A stretch of 64,000 nucleotides of DNA, taken from Mycobacterium parmense (GTDB lineage Bacteria > Actinomycetota > Actinomycetes > Mycobacteriales > Mycobacteriaceae). Below are positions 17,751 through 26,901 of the stretch, piece by piece. Within the stretch, counting starts at the first letter, position 1; the number at the start of each line of letters is the position of its first letter. The notes below the pieces were generated by a model. The model did no database searches. It was not told the origin of the DNA and saw only the letters and a program-made list of their open reading frames with translations. The stretch covers positions 4,092,001 through 4,156,000 of the forward strand of contig NZ_AP022614.1 in NCBI RefSeq assembly GCF_010730575.1. Direction: 5' to 3'. The position numbers and the translations under genes were made by a program.

Positions 17751-18904
17751 CCGAGCACCCGGCCGACGTTGACCGCGCTGGGCGACGTCGGCTCCTCGGC
17801 ACGGCGGGTGAAGGACCGCGCGTACACCGCGGATCGGGCCGGCGGCAGGGGATCGTCGGAGGCCGCGATGCCGTCCGGCAACACCAGCGGGTCGAAGTTG
17901 ACGTCGCGCGCGTTGCCCGCTTCCTCCGTCTGGACCGCGGTGATGGTGACGGCCCCGGCATCGATGGACCGCCGCGACGCGGGCCAGGGTCTGGTGGCGT
18001 CGTTCGTCGGATCGCCCGGCTCGCCGATCGTCAGCATCAGCCGCCACGTCAGGGGCCTTCGCGCCAGCGTGCGGATGAGGTCGTCGAACAGGTAGTTCCG
18101 ATCGGCCGGGGGTCCCGGCGGCGGACCCGGAATCGCGGCCGGGCCGGCGTTCTGCGGGATCACCGACCAGCGCACCGGGACGGTCACGCCGGCGGCGTTG
18201 GTGAACAAGAAGGCGTTCAAACCGTAGAACGAGCTGTCCGCAAATCCCGGGCTGGGCGGCGAGGTTCTGATGATCTTCATCGCGGCGGCGGTCTCGGGAT
18301 GGCGAGCCAGGAACGCCGCCATCTTCTGCGGGTCGGGCCGGCCCGTGCCGGGCAGGGGCTTCGATGCGTAGATGCGTTCGTAGAAGCCCTGCGGCGTGCT
18401 GTCGGGAAACACCGGGATGTTGATCATCGCGGTCCGCCACTGCTGGTTGTCGGGCCCCTGGAACAGCAGGCCGAGCCCGCGGACGGTGTCGGGCTTGTCG
18501 GGCTGATCGGGCAGACCCCCGGACAACGAGAAACGGCCGATCAGCCCAACGGTGCCCGCGCGGAAAACCGCGGCGCGGCAGACGGCAGAGCCCGCCCCCG
18601 AGCTCACGAACGATCCCGTGGCGCTCAGTCCCTTCGCGTGGTTTCGCCGGAACCCGTCATGGTGGCCGTAGACGTCTTCGAAGCGGTCGGCGAACCGCGG
18701 CGGGGTCAGGGTGCCCGGCCGCAGCCAGCCGCCGGCGTAGGCGAAGCCGCCCACGTCGACCGCGGCGACACCGGCCACCACACCCATTCCCAGGCCCATC
18801 CCCAGCAGCGCGCGCCGCCGCGACAGCGCCGCGGGAAAGGATTTGCCGGGCTCGTCCGCGCGGGGTTCGCCCGCCTCTTCGAAACCACGGTCATCGGGCG
18901 TCAT
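17747..18904 (-). CDS. Exported catalase-family (SrpA-like) peroxidase
   Basis: A 385-residue catalase-related peroxidase, shorter than true catalases. A twin-arginine signal (SRRRALLGMGLGMGVVAG, about residues 28-45) predicts Tat export of a folded haem protein. The distal haem site is likely in RRNHAKGLSATGSF, and FYGLNAFLF is near the region of the proximal ligand. It is co-translated with a cytochrome b561, suggesting it reduces peroxide outside the membrane with electrons from the b561 rather than disproportionating it. The 409-base upstream spacer holds a long inverted repeat. Confidence 0.87.
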   Translation of the reverse strand: MTPDDRGFEEAGEPRADEPGKSFPAALSRRRALLGMGLGMGVVAGVAAVDVGGFAYAGGWLRPGTLTPPRFADRFEDVYGHHDGFRRNHAKGLSATGSFVSSGAGSAVCRAAVFRAGTVGLIGRFSLSGGLPDQPDKPDTVRGLGLLFQGPDNQQWRTAMINIPVFPDSTPQGFYERIYASKPLPGTGRPDPQKMAAFLARHPETAAAMKIIRTSPPSPGFADSSFYGLNAFLFTNAAGVTVPVRWSVIPQNAGPAAIPGPPPGPPADRNYLFDDLIRTLARRPLTWRLMLTIGEPGDPTNDATRPWPASRRSIDAGAVTITAVQTEEAGNARDVNFDPLVLPDGIAASDDPLPPARSAVYARSFTRRAEEPTSPSAVNVGRVLG

Positions 18905-19313
18905 GCGCCACCCTCCTGCGTAATTCCGGGGCCGGGCCGCGCACCCTCGGAGAAACTCCGCTGCGAGGATTCACCCACGTCAACAGGGGCCGCGCAAGTT
19001 CTGCGGGCAGTCACGCCCCGATCACGTGGCAACGCTGGAATCGGTTCACCGACGATCGGCGACGACGCTCGTGTTGCCACGAGTCGGACGGACAGTAGCG
19101 CCGGCACCGACCGGCGCTGCGAAGTTTTCTCGCCCGATGGCCTACGATCGAGTAAACACTTGCGGCCTGCCATCTGCACGAGCGGCGCGGATGACGGAGT
19201 GTGCTCCTCCATAGGCAACGTGTTCCGCGGGGTTGAATAAACAGCCTCCGACTCGGCAGTGGCTAATGAAAGCTAGTGGTGTCCCCACCGGGACCGAATG
19301 TGAGTGATAGAGC
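18905..19313. other. Intergenic region between divergent peroxidase and STAS genes
   Basis: A 409-base spacer with no convincing coding sequence. It holds the inverted repeat at 19025-19081 and a slightly AT-richer stretch at 19225-19275 ahead of the STAS gene. Promoters for both genes are expected here, but no strong -35/-10 pair was identified. Confidence 0.5.
19025..19081. repeat. Inverted repeat with 9-base arms
   Basis: CGTGGCAAC (19025-19033) and GTTGCCACG (19073-19081) are exact reverse complements separated by 39 bases, within the spacer between the peroxidase and STAS genes. It could be a two-site operator or a folded leader. Confidence 0.5.
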
Positions 19314-19682
19314 ATGGGCGAACAATCAGTCGATCCGACTGCATTTGAAGTAGGTAAGCAACAGATTGATCAGGCGGTCGTGCTGACCGTGTCGGGCGAG
19401 GTGGACATGCTCACCTCACCGCAACTGGCTGAGGCGATACACACCGCGCTGGCCGGCCGGCCGGCGGCGCTCATCGTCGACCTGACGAAAGTGGATTTCC
19501 TCGCATCCGCCGGGATGACCGTCCTGGTGACCGCGCAGGCCGAGGCCGTCGCGCCCACCCAGTTCGCGGTCGTGGCGAACGGTGCGGCCACCAGTAGGCC
19601 GATCAAACTCATGGGAATCGACAGCGTGCTCGCGCTGCACAGCACCCTCGACAGCGCGCTGAGCAGCCTCACCGGCAAATAG
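19314..19682 (+). CDS. STAS-domain anti-sigma factor antagonist
   Basis: A 122-residue single STAS domain of the SpoIIAA/RsfA/RsbV type. Such proteins, when unphosphorylated, bind an anti-sigma kinase and release a sigma factor (SigF-type in mycobacteria). The strand TVSGEVDMLTSPQLAEAI is followed by the phosphorylation loop VDFLASAGMTVLV, which retains the conserved serine. No cognate anti-sigma kinase or sigma gene lies nearby, so the partner is encoded elsewhere. GAGTGATAGAG precedes the ATG at 19314. Confidence 0.87.
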   Translation: MGEQSVDPTAFEVGKQQIDQAVVLTVSGEVDMLTSPQLAEAIHTALAGRPAALIVDLTKVDFLASAGMTVLVTAQAEAVAPTQFAVVANGAATSRPIKLMGIDSVLALHSTLDSALSSLTGK

Positions 19683-19808
19683 GCCTCGGCAGAGTCGAAA
19701 CGCGGCCGGGGACCACCGACCGCTCTGATCGGCGCACCCTGCAGGGGTCCGTGAAGCTCTCTAACGGTCATTGACTGCGTCCGGCGTGACGAATACGGTC
19801 GGAAGATA

Positions 19809-19825
19809 CGCTACTTGAAGTAGCG
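19809..19825. promoter_or_regulatory. Perfect palindrome upstream of the amidohydrolase/Rieske operon
   Basis: CGCTACTT-G-AAGTAGCG is a perfect 17-base palindrome, 50 bases before the ATG at 19875. It is a good candidate operator; no regulator gene is adjacent. It could also serve as a weak hairpin after the STAS gene. Confidence 0.5.
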
Positions 19826-19874
19826 AAATGCCGCCCGTGTCGTGCCGACACCAATGACGACTAGGAGAGGCAAC

Positions 19875-21647
19875 ATGTTCGACCTGAAGATCCTCGGCGG
19901 CACGGTCGTCGACGGCACCGGCGCACAGCGGTATCGCGCTGACCTGGGCATCAAGGACGGCAAGATCGTCGACATCGTGCGTCGCAGCGCCCACGGCGAG
20001 CCGACGGGCGGCCTGGAGAGCGCCCCGGCCGCCGAGGTCATCGACGCGAGGGGCCGCGTGGTGGCGCCCGGCTTCGTCGACATCCACACCCACTACGACG
20101 GCCAGGTGAGCTGGGACAGTCTGCTCGAGCCGTCCAGTGGCCACGGCGTCACGACGATCGTGACAGGCAACTGCGGCGTCGGCTTCGCGCCGGTCCGGCC
20201 CGGCAGCGAGCAGTGGCTGATCGAGTTGATGGAAGGTGTCGAGGACATTCCCGGCACCGCGCTCACCGAGGGCATCACCTGGGGCTGGGAGACCTATCCG
20301 GAGTATCTCGACGCCATCGACCGGCACAGGTTCGCCGTCGACGTCGGCAGCCAGGTCGCCCACGGCGCGATCCGCGCCTACGCGATGGGCGAGCGCGGCG
20401 CCCGCAACGAGCCCGCCACACCGGAGGACATCGCGGCGATGGGCCGCCTGGTCACCGAGGCGATCGAAGCCGGGGCGCTCGGCTTCTCGACGTCCCGCAC
20501 GATGGGGCATCGCGCGATGGACGGCGAACCGGTACCCGGCACCTTCGCGGCCGAGGAGGAGCTGTTCGGCCTCGGTCGCGCCATGGCCGCCGGTGGACAG
20601 GCCGTCTTCGAGCTGGCGCCACAGGGCGCCGCGGGGGAAGACATCATCGGCCCGAAGAAAGAACTCGACTGGATGCGGCGGCTGAGCGCCGAGATCGATC
20701 GGCCGGTGTCGTTCGCGTTGATTCAGGTCGACGCCGACCCGAAGCTGTGGCGCGAGATGCTGGACCTGTCCGCCGGCGCCCATGCCGCGGGTGCCCGCCT
20801 GTATCCCCAGATCGCCGCCCGCCCGTTCGGGATGATGATCGGCTTCCAGGGACATCACGGTTTCAGCCACCGGCCCACCTACCGCCGGCTGAAAGCCGAA
20901 CTGAGCCGCGAGGAGCTCACGCAGCGCCTCGCCGACCCGGCGGTAAAAGCCGCGATCCTTTCCGAAGACGACCTGCCCGTCGACCCGACCCTGCTGTTCG
21001 ACGGGATGTTCGCCCTGGTGCAGCACTCGCTGGGCCGCCTCTACGCGCTCGGCGACCCGCCCGACTACGAGCCGACCCAGGACCGCACCGTCGCCGCCAT
21101 CGCCGACGCGCGCGGCGAGGACCCGCTGTCGACGCTGTACGACCTCATGCTCGAGCGCAACGCGACGGCGATGCTGATGCTGCCGCTGTTCAACTACGCC
21201 GACGGCAACCACGACGCGATCCGGGAGATGATGCTGCACCCCGCCGGCGTGCTCGGGCTGTCCGACGGCGGCGCGCACTGCGGGATGATCTGCGACGCTT
21301 CCTATCCCACGTTCCTGCTCACGCATTGGGCGCGGGACCGGCGGCGCGGCGAGAAGCTCTCGCTGGAGTACGTGATCCGCAAGCAGTCCCGGGACACCGC
21401 CCACCTGTTCGGCCTCACGGATCGCGGCACGATCGAGCCGGGTAAGAAGGCCGACATCAACGTCATCGACATGGACGCGCTGAAGCTGCACCCCGCCGCG
21501 ATGGCCTTCGACCTGCCCGCCGGCGGCAACCGGATCCTGCAGGGGGCGAGCGGGTACGCGGCGACGATCGTCAGCGGCGTGGTGACCCGCCGCGACGACG
21601 TCGACACCGGGGCCCGTCCCGGCCGGCTGGTTCGCGGGGCCCGCTAG
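19875..21647 (+). CDS. Amidohydrolase family 3 / N-acyl-D-amino-acid deacylase-like protein
   Basis: A 590-residue metal-dependent hydrolase related to D-aminoacylases and dihydroorotase-like enzymes. The metal site motif [14 protein letters not shown] follows the N-terminal beta-sandwich. [17 protein letters not shown] is the family's conserved segment with a metal-binding cysteine. Later motifs are [18 protein letters not shown] and [16 protein letters not shown]. The start at ATG 19875 is supported by AGGAGAGG at 19863-19870; an in-frame ATG at 19842 is less likely. It lies 10 bases upstream of a Rieske oxygenase gene, so the pair probably acts in one catabolic route. Exact substrate unknown. 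Confidence 0.87.
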   Translation: MFDLKILGGTVVDGTGAQRYRADLGIKDGKIVDIVRRSAHGEPTGGLESAPAAEVIDARGRVVAPGFVDIHTHYDGQVSWDSLLEPSSGHGVTTIVTGNCGVGFAPVRPGSEQWLIELMEGVEDIPGTALTEGITWGWETYPEYLDAIDRHRFAVDVGSQVAHGAIRAYAMGERGARNEPATPEDIAAMGRLVTEAIEAGALGFSTSRTMGHRAMDGEPVPGTFAAEEELFGLGRAMAAGGQAVFELAPQGAAGEDIIGPKKELDWMRRLSAEIDRPVSFALIQVDADPKLWREMLDLSAGAHAAGARLYPQIAARPFGMMIGFQGHHGFSHRPTYRRLKAELSREELTQRLADPAVKAAILSEDDLPVDPTLLFDGMFALVQHSLGRLYALGDPPDYEPTQDRTVAAIADARGEDPLSTLYDLMLERNATAMLMLPLFNYADGNHDAIREMMLHPAGVLGLSDGGAHCGMICDASYPTFLLTHWARDRRRGEKLSLEYVIRKQSRDTAHLFGLTDRGTIEPGKKADINVIDMDALKLHPAAMAFDLPAGGNRILQGASGYAATIVSGVVTRRDDVDTGARPGRLVRGAR

Positions 21648-21657
21648 GGCTTCGGCG

Positions 21658-22947
21658 ATGGAGGCCCCCGCGCGCACCCGCGACGAGGACGCCATCGGCA
21701 CCCCGCCCGACGAGCCGACCCTGGTGCCGGCCGACCGCTACTACTCCCCGGAATTCGCCGCGCTCGAGGTCGAACGGATGTGGCCGAGGGTGTGGCAGCT
21801 CGCCTGCATGGTCGACCACGTCGCTCAATCCGGCGACTATTTCGAGTACCGCTGCGGGCCGTACGGGGTGCTGATCGTCCGCGGTGACGACGGCGTGCTG
21901 CGTGCTTTCCAGAACGCTTGCCGGCATCGCGGCAATTCGCTGTGCACCGGATCGGGGTCGGGACTGCGCGAACTCAAATGCGGCTATCACGGCTGGACGT
22001 GGGACCTGGCCGGCGTCCTGCGGCGCGTGCCGAACCGCAAGGGCTTCGGCGCGCTGCGCCTGTCGGACTTTCCGCTCCTGGCCGCCCGAGTGGAGACTTG
22101 GCAGGGACTGGTGTTCGTCAACCTCGACGTGGGCGCGGTGTCGTTGACCGAATACCTGGAGGCGGTGCCCGACGACATCGCCTGGTGTCGTCTCGACGAC
22201 TTCCGCTGCTATGCCACGATGACCGTGGACGTCGAGGCCAACTGGAAGACGATCGCCGACGGTTATAGCGAGACCTACCACATCCAGACGCTGCATCCGG
22301 AGTTGCTGCGCTGCGTCGACGATATCCATGCGCCGCAACAGATCTGGGGTCACACCGGCAAGTCCGACCAGCCCTACGGCGTGCAGAGCCCGCGCTTCGA
22401 CGGGGCGCTGAGCGACGAACAGGTGTGGGACGCCTACGTCTACACGCAGGGCGCCCTGATGGGCGCGGGCGAGGGCACCCCGTTCCCGGCCGGCGAACGG
22501 CGGCCCGGTCAGACGGTCGCCGACCTGATCGCCGACCGCACTCGCGCGTTCGCCGCGAGCCGCGGGGTCGATCTCGACTGGGCCGACACCGACCGGGTCA
22601 CCCGGCTGCACCAGTACAACGTGTTCCCCAACATGACGTTGCTGGCCAACGCCGATCACCTGACGGTCATGTGTTCGCGCCCCGGCCCCGACCCGGATAA
22701 GGGCGAGCTGGTCATGTTCTTGATGACGAGGATGCCGCCCGGCGCCCCGCACGCCAAGCCGGTCGACGTGCGCACCACCGCCGAGAAGGCCGAGCCCGGG
22801 GTGGTGCTCACGCAGGACATCGCTTTGCTGGCGGGGCTGCAGCGCGGCATGCACCAGCCGGGCTTCACCCACCTGGTGCTGTCCAACGAGGAGCGGCGCG
22901 TGATCAACATGCACCGCAACCTCGAGCGCTACCTGGGCATGGCCTGA
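21658..22947 (+). CDS. Rieske non-haem iron oxygenase, alpha-subunit type
   Basis: A 429-residue aromatic-ring-hydroxylating-type oxygenase. The Rieske [2Fe-2S] ligands are in CRHRGN and CGYHGWTWDL (CxH...CxxH), around residues 87-110. The mononuclear iron site is in ANWKTIADGYSETYHIQTLH, with two histidines of the facial triad. C-terminal FPNMTLLANADHLTVM is also family-typical. It needs an electron-transfer partner (reductase/ferredoxin) not encoded alongside. It is co-transcribed with the amidohydrolase upstream (10-base gap). It could demethylate or hydroxylate an aromatic, quaternary amine or terpenoid substrate; the sequence does not decide. Confidence 0.9.
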   Translation: MEAPARTRDEDAIGTPPDEPTLVPADRYYSPEFAALEVERMWPRVWQLACMVDHVAQSGDYFEYRCGPYGVLIVRGDDGVLRAFQNACRHRGNSLCTGSGSGLRELKCGYHGWTWDLAGVLRRVPNRKGFGALRLSDFPLLAARVETWQGLVFVNLDVGAVSLTEYLEAVPDDIAWCRLDDFRCYATMTVDVEANWKTIADGYSETYHIQTLHPELLRCVDDIHAPQQIWGHTGKSDQPYGVQSPRFDGALSDEQVWDAYVYTQGALMGAGEGTPFPAGERRPGQTVADLIADRTRAFAASRGVDLDWADTDRVTRLHQYNVFPNMTLLANADHLTVMCSRPGPDPDKGELVMFLMTRMPPGAPHAKPVDVRTTAEKAEPGVVLTQDIALLAGLQRGMHQPGFTHLVLSNEERRVINMHRNLERYLGMA

Positions 22948-22990
22948 CTGCGCGCGCGCAATTCGCGAAGACATCCCCGAAATCAAACCG

Positions 22991-23392
22991 ATGCGATTTA
23001 GAATTCCCCCTGTGATGACCCCGCCATATCCCTGGGGGGAAGAACGAGGGCAACTTTCGCATCAAGTGCGGATGCGATACCAGACGCTCGGCCAGCGGCG
23101 GGCTCGCCGGCTCTGCCACCGTTTCGAGCGGGTCGGCGTTCGCACGGCGCCGGACCGCCTTCGGGCGATGCTGGCGGGCGCTCCCGTGGCAATCGCCGAA
23201 GTCACCGACATCAACTTCGCGTTGATCGCCATGCAGCTCAACCACGAGGCACGCACGGCCAAGCTCAAGCGGATGAAACGCCGGGGCGCGCGCTCCCTGC
23301 TCTTCGCGGGTCTGATCCTGGTGGTGCTGAACTTCCTGTTCTGCGTGGCCTACCTGTTGCTGAACCTGGCCCAGCAGGGCACGCCGTCCTAG
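22991..23392 (+). CDS. Small C-terminally membrane-anchored protein, function unknown
   Basis: A 133-residue protein that I do not recognise. The N-terminal 100 residues are rich in arginine and basic; the C-terminus has one hydrophobic segment (SLLFAGLILVVLNFLFCVAY, about residues 102-121). It would be a tail-anchored protein with a positively charged cytoplasmic domain. Start at ATG 22991 or the in-frame ATG 23015 cannot be decided, as neither has a good ribosome site. It is followed by a terminator-like hairpin and converges on the histidine kinase gene. Confidence 0.6.
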   Translation: MRFRIPPVMTPPYPWGEERGQLSHQVRMRYQTLGQRRARRLCHRFERVGVRTAPDRLRAMLAGAPVAIAEVTDINFALIAMQLNHEARTAKLKRMKRRGARSLLFAGLILVVLNFLFCVAYLLLNLAQQGTPS

Positions 23393-23441
23393 TCATTGCA
23401 CAGCCCGGCGGCGCCACCAACTCGATCGCCACGGCCGCGCG

Positions 23442-23458
23442 CCGCTGATGTTCAGCGG
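23442..23458. terminator. Hairpin between convergent genes
   Basis: CCGCTGA-TGT-TCAGCGG forms a perfect 7-bp stem with a 3-base loop. It lies between the 3' ends of the small membrane protein gene and the histidine kinase gene, so it could end both transcripts. No T-run follows, as is common in mycobacteria. Confidence 0.6.
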
Positions 23459-23490
23459 GGGCGACGATTCCGTTGTCGTCGGCGCAGACG

Positions 23491-24873
23491 TTACGCCGGT
23501 CCGCGGCCGTCGCCCGCGAGTTTCAGCAGGAGCCGGGTGCCGCCCAGCGGGCTGGTCTGCAACGCCGCTGTGCCGCCGTGCAATTCGGCCTGCTGGGCGA
23601 CCAACGCCAGCCCCAGCCCGGAGCCCGAGCGCGAGGCCGTCGACCCACGGGCGAAGCGTTCGAAGACCGTGGCGCGTTCCTCCTCCGGCACACCGGACCC
23701 GTCGTCGTCGATGGCGATCTCGACCCCGTCGCTCGAACTCGCCACCGTGAGTTGAATCTTGCCGGCGCCACCGTGTTTGACGGCGTTGGCGATCGCGTTG
23801 TCGATCACCAGCCGCAGCCCGGTCGGCAACCCCACCATCAGCACCGTGGGTGAGGGAACCAGCGACACCTCGACATCGGGGTAGATGCGCAGCGCGTCGT
23901 GCGCCGCGCGGTCGAGCAGTTCGGTGATGTCGAACGGGACGAAGTCGTCGACGGTGGTCAATTCGCCCTGCGCCAGCCGCTCCAGCGCGGTGAGCGTTGC
24001 TTCGATGCGGCTCTGGGTGCGGATGACGTCGCCGATCACCTCCTGGCGCTGCTCGGGGGCGAGGTCCAGTGTGGACAGCACCTCGAGGTTGGTGCGCATG
24101 GCGGTGAGCGGGGTGCGCAGCTCGTGCGAGGCGACGGCGGCGAAGTCGCGGGCGGATTCCAGCGCGGCCCTGGTGCGTTGCTGCTCGTTGCCGATGCGGG
24201 CCAGCATGCCCTCCACCGCCTCGGCGATCTCCACGGCCTCACGCACGCCGCGGACCTGCACCTCGTCCGGGCTGGACTGCGCGCTGATGGCGCGGGCCTG
24301 CTGGGCCAGCAGCAGGAACGGGTTGACCATGATCAACGAGATCACCCAGCCGACGAGGATGGTGCCACCGATGACGCTCGCGCAGATCAGCAGCACCCGC
24401 AGGTGCAGTTCGTTGATGCGGTGCTGGGCCTCCGCGAGCGGCGCCGCGAGCGCGATCGAGGCGGGGCCGGCGGAGAACGTGCGGACGCGGTACTGCACCC
24501 CGTTGATGGTGGTGCTGGCGTAGCCGTTCGCCAGCTTGGGCAGCACGATGTTGCTCGGCACGGCGACGGTGACGCCGCCGATGCGCACCGTGCGCACGAG
24601 GTTGCCGTCCGGCATCGGATGATCCGGACTGCTGTGCTCCGCGTTGTTGAGCAGTGAGTTGATGTCGCCGAGGCTGCTGACCGAGTCCAGGCGGCGGTCG
24701 AGCTGGCTGTACTGGTCGTTGGTGACGCCGACCCACACCCAGGTGCCCAGGATCAGGACCAAGGCCACGACCGAGAGCTGCGCGACGATGACGATCGTCC
24801 GCAACGACAGCACCCGCATCGGCAGCTCCACGTGCGGCAACACGCGGATGTCCGATTGCTTCGGTGAGCTCAC
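23491..24873 (-). CDS. Sensor histidine kinase, PrrB-like, without adjacent response regulator
   Basis: A 460-residue membrane sensor kinase. Two transmembrane segments (about residues 25-50 and 160-185) flank an extracytoplasmic sensor. A HAMP linker, the H-box AAVASHELRTPLTAMRTNLE and the ATPase domain with DNAIANAVKHGG, IDDDGSGVPEEER and GSGLGLALVAQQAELHGG follow. From recalled sequence, the kinase core is very similar to M. tuberculosis PrrB, while the sensor differs. PrrB is normally encoded directly after the response regulator PrrA; here the upstream neighbour is a divergent TetR gene and no response regulator is present. It is therefore an orphan paralog, possibly cross-talking with PrrA. 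Confidence 0.88.
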   Translation of the reverse strand: MSSPKQSDIRVLPHVELPMRVLSLRTIVIVAQLSVVALVLILGTWVWVGVTNDQYSQLDRRLDSVSSLGDINSLLNNAEHSSPDHPMPDGNLVRTVRIGGVTVAVPSNIVLPKLANGYASTTINGVQYRVRTFSAGPASIALAAPLAEAQHRINELHLRVLLICASVIGGTILVGWVISLIMVNPFLLLAQQARAISAQSSPDEVQVRGVREAVEIAEAVEGMLARIGNEQQRTRAALESARDFAAVASHELRTPLTAMRTNLEVLSTLDLAPEQRQEVIGDVIRTQSRIEATLTALERLAQGELTTVDDFVPFDITELLDRAAHDALRIYPDVEVSLVPSPTVLMVGLPTGLRLVIDNAIANAVKHGGAGKIQLTVASSSDGVEIAIDDDGSGVPEEERATVFERFARGSTASRSGSGLGLALVAQQAELHGGTAALQTSPLGGTRLLLKLAGDGRGPA

Positions 24874-24991
24874 GGGGCCCGGCCGGCCCGGCCGGCGATC
24901 GTCACGGGGGTTCGCACAGAGCTAACGGTAGCTTCCGCCGCCGGGCCCGCGCCGCACGCGCCGCAGGGCCGGCGGATTTGCGGCACCTCCA

Positions 24992-25013
24992 GGTGAGTGA
25001 GTACTCTCTCACC
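24992..25013. promoter_or_regulatory. TetR operator overlapping its own start region
   Basis: GGTGAGTGAGTACTCTCTCACC is a 22-base palindrome with a single mismatched pair (20 of 22 positions symmetrical), ending 1 base before the TetR ATG at 25015. A site so placed would let the TetR protein block its own transcription, and it may also act on the divergent kinase gene. Confidence 0.7.
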
Positions 25014-25014
25014 T

Positions 25015-25647
25015 ATGGCAGCCTCCGGACGCGATCGCCTGCTGGGCGAGGCGCTGAAGCTGTTCGCCGAGAAGGGCTACTCGGCGACGTCGGTGGCCGA
25101 CATCCAGCGGGCGTCGGGTCTGGCGCCCGGGTCGGGCGCGCTGTACAAGCACTTCGGCTCCAAGCGGGAATTGCTGGAGGCCGCGGTCGCCTACCGGATC
25201 GACAGCATCGTGGCCGCGCGGGAGCAGTACGACGCCGGCGAACCGGGCAGTGTGGAGCAAGCGGTGCGCACGGCGGGCCAGCTGATCTGGAGCAACCTCA
25301 AGGACAGCGAGGACCTGCTGAAGGTCATGCTGCGCGAGCCTGACGAACTCGGCGACCTCGACGAGAAGACGTGGCAGGTCATCACCGACCACGCCTACCA
25401 GCGCTTCGCCGACGAACTGGCCGCGTCCAACCGCTCCGGCCGCACGTGCATCCCGGACCCCGAAGCGGCCGCGGCCGTCGCGATCGGGTCACTTTCCTAC
25501 GCCGCAACGCTGCAGGCGCTGACCGGCCGCCTGCCCGGCAACATCGACGAAGACCGCTACTTCGAAGCGTGGATCAGCCAGACGGTCAGCGTCCTCGCGC
25601 AATACCGAACTCACCAAACCCCAAGAGATTCAGGAGCGAATTCGTGA
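25015..25647 (+). CDS. TetR-family regulator of the downstream FadE gene
   Basis: A 210-residue TetR repressor. The helix-turn-helix is in [20 protein letters not shown] then [20 protein letters not shown]. The C-terminal domain is helical and would bind an acyl-CoA or similar ligand. The ATG at 25015 directly follows a near-perfect palindrome (24992-25013); an in-frame GTG at 24997 lies inside the palindrome and is less likely. Its stop overlaps the acyl-CoA dehydrogenase start (GTGA, 25644-25647), making a coupled regulator-enzyme operon. Confidence 0.88.
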   Translation: MAASGRDRLLGEALKLFAEKGYSATSVADIQRASGLAPGSGALYKHFGSKRELLEAAVAYRIDSIVAAREQYDAGEPGSVEQAVRTAGQLIWSNLKDSEDLLKVMLREPDELGDLDEKTWQVITDHAYQRFADELAASNRSGRTCIPDPEAAAAVAIGSLSYAATLQALTGRLPGNIDEDRYFEAWISQTVSVLAQYRTHQTPRDSGANS

Positions 25648-26855
25648 CTTTCTCCATGCAACTCAGCGACGACGTGATCGAGGTCCGCGACTGGGTGCAC
25701 CAGTTCGCGGCCGAGGTCATCCGGCCCGCGGCGGCCGAGTGGGACGAACGAGAAGAGACGCCGTGGCCGGTGATACAGGAGGCCGCGAAGGTAGGGCTCT
25801 ACTCCCCCGACTTCTTCGCGCAGCAAGCGGCCGAGCCGACCGGGCTGGGCATGCTGACCGCGTTCGAGGAGATGTTCTGGGGTGACGCCGGCATCGCGCT
25901 GTCGATCATGGGCACCGGGCTGGCCGCGGCGGCCCTGGCCGGCAACGGGACCCCCGAGCAGCTCGGCCGTTGGCTGCCCGAGATGTTCGGGACACCGGGC
26001 GATCCCAAGCTGGGCGCGTTCTGCTCGTCCGAGCCCGACGCGGGCTCGGATGTCGGCGGCATCCGCACCCGTGCCCGCTTCGACGAGGCCGCGAAGGAAT
26101 GGGTCGTCGACGGGACCAAGACCTGGGCGACCAACGGAGGGATCGCCAACGTGCACATCGTGGTGGCATCGGTGTATCCCGAACTCGGCACCCGTGGGCA
26201 GGCCAGCTTCGTCATCGGACCCGACACCAAGGGATTCAGCCAGGGTCAGAAATTCAAGAAGCACGGCATCCGCGCCTCCCACACCGCGGAGGTGGTGCTC
26301 GACAACGTCCGCCTGCCCGAGGACGCGATCCTCGGCGGCCGGGAGAAATTCGAGGCGCGGATCGCCCGGGTGAAATCCGGCGCCTCCGCCCGCGGGCAGG
26401 CCGCGATGAAGACGTTCGAGCGTACCCGCCCCACCGTTGGCGCGATGGCGGTCGGTGTGGCCCGCGCGGCCTACGAGTACGCGCTCGAATACGCTTGCCA
26501 GCGTGAGCAATTCGGTCGCAAGATCGGTGAATTCCAGGCCGTCGCGTTCAAGCTCGCCGACATGAAGAGCCGCATCGACGCCGCGCGGCTGCTGGTGTGG
26601 CGGGCCGGCTGGATGGCGCGCAACAACCAGGACTTCGAGTCGGCCGAGGGGTCGATGGCCAAGCTCGTGGCCAGCGAGACGGCGGTCTACGTCACCGACG
26701 AAGCGATCCAGATCCTGGGGGGCAACGGCTACACCCGCGACTACCCGGTGGAGCGGATGCACCGCGACGCGAAGATCTTCACGATCTTCGAGGGAACCAG
26801 CGAAATCCAACGCCTGGTGATCTCCCGCGCCGTGACGGGGCTGCCGATCCGATAG
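25644..26855 (+). CDS. Acyl-CoA dehydrogenase (FadE)
   Basis: A 403-residue flavoprotein dehydrogenase that would introduce the alpha,beta double bond into an acyl-CoA. Family motifs are [42 protein letters not shown] and [20 protein letters not shown] followed by [13 protein letters not shown] with the usual catalytic glutamate. The GTG start at 25644 is supported by CAGGAG at 25631-25636 and overlaps the TetR stop. A TetR-FadE pair with an autoregulatory operator suggests induction by the enzyme's own acyl-CoA substrate. Chain-length preference is not evident. Confidence 0.92.
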   Translation: MTFSMQLSDDVIEVRDWVHQFAAEVIRPAAAEWDEREETPWPVIQEAAKVGLYSPDFFAQQAAEPTGLGMLTAFEEMFWGDAGIALSIMGTGLAAAALAGNGTPEQLGRWLPEMFGTPGDPKLGAFCSSEPDAGSDVGGIRTRARFDEAAKEWVVDGTKTWATNGGIANVHIVVASVYPELGTRGQASFVIGPDTKGFSQGQKFKKHGIRASHTAEVVLDNVRLPEDAILGGREKFEARIARVKSGASARGQAAMKTFERTRPTVGAMAVGVARAAYEYALEYACQREQFGRKIGEFQAVAFKLADMKSRIDAARLLVWRAGWMARNNQDFESAEGSMAKLVASETAVYVTDEAIQILGGNGYTRDYPVERMHRDAKIFTIFEGTSEIQRLVISRAVTGLPIR

Positions 26856-26901
26856 GCACCGCGGCCGCGGCGCACGCGGGGGCGCGCGCCATGATGGCCG
26901 G

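Noticed and set aside
19761..21701. 646-codon minus-strand frame opposite the amidohydrolase gene
   Set aside because: Antisense to a protein with intact metal-binding motifs and a strong ribosome binding site.
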